Shown here: one piece after another, positions 57,447 through 64,000 of the stretch
Position numbering within the stretch: the stretch's first letter is position 1
How the letters are laid out: every line of letters starts with the position of its first letter
Origin: Rehmannia glutinosa
Taxonomy: Eukaryota; Streptophyta; Magnoliopsida; Lamiales; Orobanchaceae
Direction of reading: 5' to 3'
Assembly: GCA_016081115.2 (NCBI GenBank)
Contig: CM071935.1
Location: 20,378,653-20,442,652, forward strand
Length of the DNA: 64,000 nucleotides
Position numbers and translations under genes: made by a program
The notes under the pieces: generated by a model
Database searches by the model: none
Seen by the model: only the letters and a program-made list of their open reading frames with translations
Told to the model about the DNA's origin: nothing

Positions 57447-58708
57447 TGTTAGTCCAAGTGGCTACAATAATCTAGATGGGGGGGTGAATAGATTATGCCA
57501 ATTTTTCGCAAATCACCCTCTTTTTCGAAACAACGAGTAAATAACAAGAATGTAAATGCGGAAAATAAACAACACTCGTTGATTTAAAGAGGTTCAACCC
57601 ACCTAGGCCTAATCCTCTACCACCCCAAAGATCTCCGGGATGGATTTCAAAAAGAAAAAGATTTTATTAATTTACCAAAAATTAATACAACACCTGAGGA
57701 TTACCACAACCCTCTTTCACCACCTTGAGGATTACCACAACCCTCTTACAACACCTTTGAAGATTACCACAACCTTCAAACACCTATCACCTAGATCACC
57801 CAAGCGTATTCTTACCACAAGAATACTCACAAGGATGTCTTGTGTTGAATGATGACCAAAATCAAGATTACAACTCAATAATGATTGATACAATATGAGT
57901 ACAAGTGTAATCAAGAATTGAAAGCCTAGACCTCAAATAAGTGCAAGTGAAAGTGCTTAGGCTAATACAACAAGATATATGAAAGTGTTTGCTCAATTGC
58001 TCTTTTTGCTTGTATATTGTGTGTTGTATCTTGTTGCTTGAATGAAGCCTCTATTTATAGGAGAGGACTTGGCTTTCATTTCCAGACATTGGCTCCTCCT
58101 TGGGGAGTGATTTGCTGCAAAAGAAACCATTTAAAATCAATATAGCTGTTAGAAATCAATCCCACAAAATAGGGAAACGTTGTCAAAACGCAACGGATAG
58201 TTTGTCGATAAACATGGGTTCGACCGGCCGTCAAGCAGAGATAAGATTGAAATTGAATTCTCGCGAATTTTTACACAGGGGGACCGGTCGAAGGGGCCAG
58301 CGACTGCCGCCTTTAGTCAGACTTGCCGCCTTGAAGATTTTACGAAACAGAGAAGTCGAACAAAAATCCAACTCCCAGTGCACAGTCGCCCGCCGGCCGA
58401 CCGGCCGACCGCACCGCCGCCCACCTGGTCGACGGCCGCCGCCGCTTTTTTTTCTTACGTCCCATTTTCTGTTTCTCGCTCAACTCAGTACGGGTTGCCT
58501 AAAGAGCGGCCGGTCGAGCTGAAACAAATGTGTTGTCCAGTGTTTTATTGAAAATAAACTTCAAGAAATACTCCGAAAAATAGTAAAAACATTTTAAGTT
58601 GATCGGAAGTATTTAGACAACATTTAGGGACATAGTTTTGGTTTAAAAACTTATTTGATCAAAATCGAACGTAATCATCAAAATCATGATAAAAACATTT
58701 ATCCAACA
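57447..58708 (-). repeat. 5' LTR of Copia 50867-58708
   Basis: Nearly identical to 50867-52136 over AT-rich parts. The differences concentrate in the CCGG-rich tract (58205-58525), where several one- or two-base gaps occur. The minus-strand TATA box lies at 58051-58060. Confidence 0.93.
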
Positions 58709-58713
58709 GTATA

Positions 58714-59248
58714 TTCTTTCCCAAGAGCTGAAAGCTCATCTGTTATCTCAGCAAATCTGGTATCCAGCTGATCCAGAGTTTCACCTGCAAACATTTTAAA
58801 GTTTCAAGTTTTTTAACAGCAACAGTTAAGGTCAGCTTATCCCAAATTTATTCTCCTTAATTTATTCTGATCCTTCACAAATTAAGGTCAGCTTATCCCA
58901 AATTTCCTTTGCAGATTTGCAAGATTTGACTTTGTTGAACATGGCTTTGTCCAACATTTTGTAGAGTATATCCTTTGCCACATTGTCCAGGTTATATCTC
59001 TTTCTATCTTCATTTGTCCATTCAGTCCGTGGTTTTTCAACCATGACTGGTCTTTCTTCAGCAACATCTCCTTCAGCTGTTGGTGCTGCTCTTACAGCAG
59101 TGTTGACTTTGTAAATTTCCAATGGCCCATCCTCTATCAATAGTCACATTTCATCGTGTAAAGCGGATAGTTGAGCCTGCATACGAATTTTACAGTCATC
59201 AAACTCTTCCACAGTAAACATTGGAATACGAGTTTGATTTGCTTCCAT
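58714..59248 (-). pseudogene. Sirevirus gag, N-terminal part (unit B)
   Basis: Starts with MEANQTRIPMFTVEEFDDC at 59248. It meets an in-frame stop near 59145 and continues with IEDGPLEIYKV, RKRYNLDNVAKDILYKML and KSAKEIWDKLTLICEGSE (UBN2-type gag). A short tandem duplication around cagcttatcccaaattt (about 58835-58900) breaks the frame. Copia insertion at 58708 separates it from the rest of gag at 50851. Confidence 0.85.
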
Positions 59249-59360
59249 GATAATAACTTTGCTTTAAAAATGAAAGACTTTGAAAAACACAAGTTTTAAA
59301 ACTTTGAAAAGGATAGAGATCTAGTTCAGTAACCAGCGCAGAAGGCTCAATGAACCAACT

Positions 59361-59374
59361 GCTCTGATACCACT
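59361..59374 (-). promoter_or_regulatory. Sirevirus primer binding site
   Basis: On the minus strand AGTGGTATCAGAGC, a perfect initiator-Met-type PBS. Confidence 0.9.
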
Positions 59375-60339
59375 TGTAGGTCCCAAGAGGTGTGGTTGTA
59401 GGTCCCAAGGGGTGTAGTGTAAGGTTTGGAAGGGGGGGTTGAATAAACCTTACCAAATTTTCGATTTTAGTCCTTTTAAATTGTTCAACAGAGTTGACTC
59501 ACATCAGCTGTGTCCTATTAAGCTAAGTTACCCACTCAATGGACTCGATAGAGCTGTTGATAGTATAACTCGGCTGCTTAAGCCAATACTTAACTTAGTT
59601 GATTTGGTTTTATAACATCGGAAGACTTAACACCCTTTGATTGATTTAAAGCTTGGTTTTAAACACTTGTTTTAGCACTTAGTTATTTATCGGTTGGATT
59701 GTAAATATTAACTAACAGCAGATATAAAGCAAATAGGAATGTAAATGTTGAAAGTAAATTGACACAAGTATTTTTATAGTGGTTCGAAGATGGGGTAATT
59801 CTTCTAATCCACTATTCTCCAACTCATGGAGGAATCCACTAAGTAAATGTGATCAAGTTACAAAGCGGAATGCCTGAGAGAAACTTTGATCACACAGTTG
59901 GCTTCTCCTGCGACTTAGCTTCTTCACGAGGCAGTTGTCTGGCTACTTCAGCTCACTTCTCAAGTTCTTGGATTTGATCACGAAGCCCTCCAGCAAACTT
60001 GATATTTGGTTCGACCTTGAACCTTTCTACAATCCTTCAACTTGGAAAGTAGACCCCTTTTTGTTCTTCAAATAGTTTCCTCTTCAACTGGTTGAAGTTA
60101 TCTCTCCTTCACTGCTTGTGTTGGATCGAGTTTCTTCGAGTTTTAGGCTTGAGGAATTTCTTCATAAGCTTTGAGAATTTGCATATTGATTCCTTGAATA
60201 TTGCTTGCTCTTGCTAGGTTTAGGTAACCCTTTCTCAAATGCTTTCTCTGCCTTTTATAGTGCACATTTGAAATTGCCCGTTGAAGAGATAGGCTAGTTT
60301 CAAATGTCACTTTGTGTTTGTTGGCTTGTCTTGGTCTGC
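59375..60339 (-). repeat. Sirevirus LTR, 3' portion, inverted
   Basis: Read on the minus strand it runs from gcagaccaag (60339) to CCTACA (59375), the last part of the same LTR type as 23091-24666. It is the missing complement of 36445-37015. The last 22 bp (tgtaggtcccaag-type) are duplicated (59375-59396 and 59397-59418). The minus-strand TATA box lies at 60251-60260. Confidence 0.9.
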
Positions 60340-61231
60340 TTATGAGAATCCATGGAAGAAGGATCCAGTGACGGTGCCGATTGGTCCGATAACAAGGGCT
60401 CGAGCAAGATAATTCAAGGATGCGCTCAATGGGTTGATTCAAGTCATGCAGAAGGAGACCGACAGTGCATTGCCGATGGAAGATGAAGTTCGGGTGGTCC
60501 AGTTGATTGGCATCGTCGACGTTCCAGAGTCGACCTTAGACTGAGCAAGCTAAGGATGCCAAGAATACGAGTCACTTTGCGTCTTGAAGACATTGTAATC
60601 AAGTCTCATTAGTGTCTTGTGTTCGTTTATCTTAGTTAGTTGTAATTTTCATTATTTTAGAGTTGTTTTGATGTTTAGAGGCCAAGTAAACCTTTAAGGC
60701 CGCGTCTTAAGTTGTTATTTTGAGTTCGGAACGAAAAGAGGGTCAATATAGGACGTGCGCAGGGTGACACGGCCTGGTCGTGCTCATGGGCACGGCCATG
60801 CTCGGCAACATGGCCTGGATGTGTCCCACAACATGGCCGTGTCAGGATCCATGTTTTTGGATTTTTCGAGTTTTGTTTTTCAGTTTTTTGGGTTTCCTTT
60901 TTCGGTTTAAGTTATTTCCTAGTAGGGTTAGGGTTTGGATCACTTTTAAGGGTGAACACTTATTTTTTTCATTAGTTATCAATAAAATTAATCTTTTACT
61001 CTCAAATTGAGTGTTGTCTCCAAGTGCTTCAAGATTTTTGTTTCTTGTTGCAATTATCTACTTATCAGACAATAATCCATAATTGAGTGTGGCGACTTCG
61101 CATACCGATGTTCTTACTTTGCTAAGCAACGTGTTGAGGTTTCCACCAAATTAACCGAACTAGTGAAGATCTTGGGTTAACAACATCTTGTTGTTGGGTC
61201 GTATGCACAATTATTGTTGCGGTTCACATCA
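60340..61231 (+). repeat. Gypsy solo LTR, unmatched TSDs
   Basis: An 892-bp LTR of the 37016-43827 family, starting TTATGAG (one base off TGATGAG) and ending CATCA. It has a deletion of about 55 bp in the palindrome region (near 60830). Flanks are tctgc (60335-60339) and gttgc (61232-61236). They do not match each other but are reverse complements of gcaga and gcaac at the full-length Gypsy. Confidence 0.92.
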
Positions 61232-63521
61232 GTTGCTGCAGTAGAGAAGGCCGAGATAGAGCAGGCCACTCGAGAATCAAGAGCCACACACGAGTTGAAT
61301 CTTCAAGAAGGTTTAGGAGAGTCCTCCAAAGTCTCTCCTCGGACTGATCCTTTGGGAGTGGCGCAAGAAATTGCAACAGTTATTGCAGCAACCACGTCCC
61401 CCCATGCACTCAACTGATGGATCTTAGGAACATGGCAATGAAGCTGGGAATTCGGGCACCCAAGCCAACCAACCCTGAAGAAGGTGTTGAGACACCTGCC
61501 CATACGATTGATCACTCAAAGGACACTACAGCCGTGTCTCAGGAGTTGAGTAACCCCACTGTTATTCACTCAGCTGGTGCACCAACTGAGGGTGAAACTC
61601 TCTCCACCACAACAGGGTCGGAGGATGTTGTGGGAGACAAAACTAAGAAGTTAGAAGGCGAAGGAGAGAATATCAAAGAGGAGAAAAGTGGAAATAATGA
61701 AGCTCGAACAGTTGAGTCTGTCTCAGCTGAGATTTTCTCTACTATGCAAGTCGATGAAGCTGCTGCTGTAGCTAAGCCGAAGGATGGTGAGACCCCGGGA
61801 GTTGAGACTCTGGGCCTTGAAAGTGCAATCCAAGGAGTTGAGACTCCGAAGAATGCCATCGTAGATGACCCCAAGACAGCTGATTCTGTCGAAAGGATTG
61901 TTGAAGGTCCCACAACGGTTGAGACTGCTGGGGGTAATGAAGGCCTAAGGGAAGTTGAGACTTCCCTAGGTAAGGAACAAAGTGAACAGAACATTCCTCA
62001 AATTGAAGGAGCTGCTGCAGAAGAGGAGATCAGCGCCCTTTGTGATTCCCAAGAACATATCGATACTTCATTTCTGGGATCCGAGGATGAATCCGAGTCC
62101 ACCCATCCTAAAGATTCGTCAATGGACAAGGCTGAGGATATTCTTAAATCTCATATCTATGTCAGTGATAAGACAGCTCCCATAAGATTCAATTTTGATA
62201 ATGAGTCATCCCCTAAGGTCACATCAAATTCCGATGACGCTGATGAGACAGCTGAGGACCAGGTCATTCAATTGAAAAACCACTAAGACCGGCGAAGCTC
62301 TTAAGATACCGAGGCTCGGGTGAGCAAACACACTTAACTACGAAGGCTACCATAGCTGCAGCAGTAACGACTCCAATAGTTCTCTCGCAGGCTCCCACAG
62401 CTGTAATATCTGCCGATGACGCTGCTGTAGCCGAAGCACAGAGAGCTAGTTCACTGCAGGACGAACAACGACAAACCGCCCAAAGTGGAGCTTCGGGGAT
62501 ACCGTTTGTCCGCAATGATGTTTTTGAAGACATGTTCCCATTCAATGTTGAACTGCCTGACATGGAGGAAGAGTCTTCCAAGGATCAAGAGAAGTATACC
62601 GTGCAAGAAGAGCCCATCATTCCTACAGATTCGATTGTGACAATGGACTTAATTTTGATGCAGTGTGGCCGGAAGCTGAGTCGAATCCGACAACTGAGTT
62701 CCGTGAAGCCTTCAAGACTATATGTGAAGAGATTGAGAAGATGGAACACCACCATGCATCTCTGGATCTACGTCTAGACAATCCGGATACAACCTTCACT
62801 GCTGATATGAGATGGATCATTGTTCGAATAAGGGAATGGGCTGCACAGCAAACTGCCATGTGTTCAGAGCAGGTCCGCTACTTCAAGGCCCTATTTGCAA
62901 AGATGTTAGTATGGAGTGCAGACACTTCAATGTTTCAGCAGAGAATGAAGGAGTACATGGTCAGGATGGAAACCGCACACAAGTCAGATATGGAGTTGCT
63001 CAAGCATCACCACCAGAGTGAGATTGGTTGCCTAGAGGACAGCATGAATAACAAGTTCAATCTTCTAATGGCCGAGATGAAATTAGTGTCAGCTGAGTCG
63101 AAGGCTACTCAGTCAGAGTTTCGAAAAGCCCACTCCACAGCAGATTCAAAGCAAAATTCTACCATCAGTAGAGTGGATTTCCTCCTGAGTGGTTTGTTCC
63201 CTGGGCTAACCCTTTCATTTGGTGATGATGCCAAAGAGGGGGAAGATGAGGCCCTAAAGTGATTGAAGGAGGAGGCGAAGAAAGGTGACAAAGCTAAGGG
63301 GGAAGGAAGTTCGAAAAAATTTCCTTTGAAACTTATGTATGTTGAAACCCCGCATCAAGGTGATGTCACAACTTCCATTCTTAGCAAGTTACCCCAGAAT
63401 CTGTTTGTAGAAAAGAAAGTTGAGTTGGCCATGAAAGAATCAAGGAAGGCCATCGAAGCTGCATTCGATGAGGTAGCTGAGAAGTAATCAGCTCGCGTTC
63501 AGTAGATTAGAAAACAATATG
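61232..63521 (+). pseudogene. Sirevirus ORF3, middle part (unit B)
   Basis: Starts in phase with the piece cut at 43828 (AAVEKAEIEQATRESRATHEL). Then, after a frameshift near 61400, a 289-codon open stretch (61417-62286) is rich in Glu, Thr and Val with recurring VET motifs (EGVETPAHT, PGVETLGLES, QGVETPKNA, REVETSLGK). After more breaks, 62663-63262 (199 codons) encodes a helical, coiled-coil-like part (IVRIREWAAQQTAMC, RVDFLLSGLFPGLTLSFGDD). It ends in the block shared with unit A (SILSKLPQNLFVE) and stops abruptly at 63521, where host DNA begins. No catalytic motif was recognised. Confidence 0.65.
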
Positions 63522-63531
63522 AAATTCCTTT

Positions 63532-63577
63532 AGATATATATTACTGCATATGTGCTACTTTTTCAATGTATATTCAT
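63532..63577. repeat. 46-bp repeat, right edge of cluster
   Basis: Partner of 26097-26142. Only about 10 bp separate it from the broken ORF3 end. The downstream DNA to about 63800 is AT-rich and contains further ctgcatat-type motifs like those before 26100. Confidence 0.8.
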
Positions 63578-63811
63578 CATAAAAAAACATTGATGTAAAA
63601 TGCATAGATTACACTGTTAAAACATTAATGTATATTTATCGTTATGGTCATGAATAAATCATGTGATTTTGATGTATATAAGCTGAAAACTACATTGTAT
63701 GATCCAAAACATTAAAATTGAAGCACATTTGAAATTTTGTTTCATTGCTTAAATAACAATATGTTACTGCATATATGATGTTGGTTCATTGCATAAACTT
63801 GTTTGGCATAG

Positions 63812-63996
63812 GCACTGAAAAGAGTACTGTTAGGGAAAGGCTTGTCATATCTCTGGGATCTACAAAATATTCGATTCCTGAAATTGAGAAAGAAAAAATA
63901 CCACGATTGGGAATGCAAAGTACATTGAAAGATGGCATTATGTTCTATAAGAATTATGGCAAGCACAAAGGTAAAAAGACGTGGAACATGCAGTGA
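63812..63996 (+). pseudogene. FAR1/FHY3-like exon piece
   Basis: After a good acceptor (tttggcatag, ending at 63811) the frame reads STEKSTVRERLVISLGS. It then reads IPRLGMQSTLKDGIMFYKNYGKHK, which resembles the start of the FAR1 DNA-binding domain (P-LGM-F-s---A--FY--YA). FAR1 proteins are transposase-derived plant transcription regulators and also occur inside MULEs. The frame ends in a stop at 63994-63996. Alternatively a donor at caaag|gtaaaa (63971) would continue the gene beyond the window. Whether this is a host gene or a MULE cannot be decided here. Confidence 0.5.
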
Positions 63997-64000
63997 AGTT

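Larger units (their letters stand above)
50867..58708 (-). mobile_element. Copia element, near full length, TSD gtata
   Basis: This is a 7.8-kb insertion on the minus strand in the Sirevirus gag. The 5-bp TSD gtata is perfect (50862-50866 and 58709-58713). LTRs are 1270 and 1262 bp (3' LTR 50867-52136; 5' LTR 57447-58708), with a PBS at 57432-57446 and a PPT at 52137-52151. It carries gag, protease, integrase, RT and RNase H in Copia order. It is the best preserved retrotransposon here, but is split by frameshifts. It is the same family as 26934-34560 and the LTR at 1-995. Confidence 0.95.
43828..60339. other. 16.5-kb inverted block bounded by Gypsy LTR ends
   Basis: All Sirevirus sequence inside this block runs on the minus strand, while the Sirevirus sequence on both sides runs on the plus strand. 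Turned around, its right edge (60339) continues the LTR cut at 37015, and its left edge (43828) continues in frame into the ORF3 part starting at 61232. Both joins use 5-bp overlaps (gcaga and gttgc) that look like split TSDs. The nested Copia element 50867-58708 moved with it or came later. Confidence 0.85.

Noticed and set aside
43828..60339. Simple assembly mis-join of an inverted contig
   Set aside because: A flipped contig would break inside LTRs. The observed edges fall exactly at LTR ends, and an LTR 5' end touches both sides of one target site, which needs real reads. It is not excluded without read data.
37016..61231. Inversion by ordinary recombination between two inverted Gypsy elements
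   Set aside because: That outcome leaves the two elements in opposite orientations. Here both run 5' to 3' on the plus strand, with intact LTR ends at all four junctions.

Overview
The window is nuclear DNA of a flowering plant, most likely a eudicot. It is AT-rich, has few genes and is crowded with plant transposons. Only two ordinary genes look complete. One is an intronless DUF868-family gene (5064-5972, +). The other is the nuclear gene for photosystem I subunit PsaD (15893-16528, -), whose product begins with a chloroplast transit peptide. A third locus, FAR1/FHY3-like, appears only as two possible exon pieces (about 25600-25696 and 63812-63996) on either side of a 37-kb retrotransposon cluster.

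Left part, 1-25 kb. This is gene space peppered with small elements, many with readable ends and target-site duplications (TSDs). It holds two clear tRNA-derived SINEs and one weaker one, two poly(T) mini-insertions, a Helitron-type 3' end next to a 104-bp direct repeat, and two Tourist-like MITEs. It also holds several hAT-type MITEs, MULE-type elements with 9-10 bp TSDs, a TIR element carrying GC-rich hairpins, and a decayed MULE with a ULP1-protease-like piece. A Copia LTR piece lies at the left edge, and a Sirevirus-type solo LTR with TSD atact lies at 23091-24666.

Right part, 26.1-63.5 kb. This is a nested stack of LTR retrotransposons. The base is a Sirevirus-like Copia unit with LTRs of about 1.5 kb, an initiator-Met PBS, gag, pol and a very long third ORF after pol. 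Part of it is repeated in tandem. Into it jumped two copies of another Copia family (26934-34560, TSD gataa; 50867-58708, TSD gtata), both on the minus strand. Two copies of a Ty3/Gypsy element also jumped in: one full length (37016-43827) and one solo LTR (60340-61231).

The most unusual feature is the block 43828-60339. It is inverted relative to the Sirevirus sequence on both sides, and its edges fall exactly on the Gypsy LTR ends. Neither Gypsy copy has matching TSDs of its own, but the flanks pair across the two copies as reverse complements (acaga/gcaga with tctgc; gcaac with gttgc). Both Gypsy copies point the same way, so simple recombination between inverted repeats does not explain it. 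Joined integration of two cDNAs at two target sites fits better.

Every retrotransposon ORF set is broken by stops, frameshifts or lost metal-binding or catalytic residues, so no autonomous element is evident.
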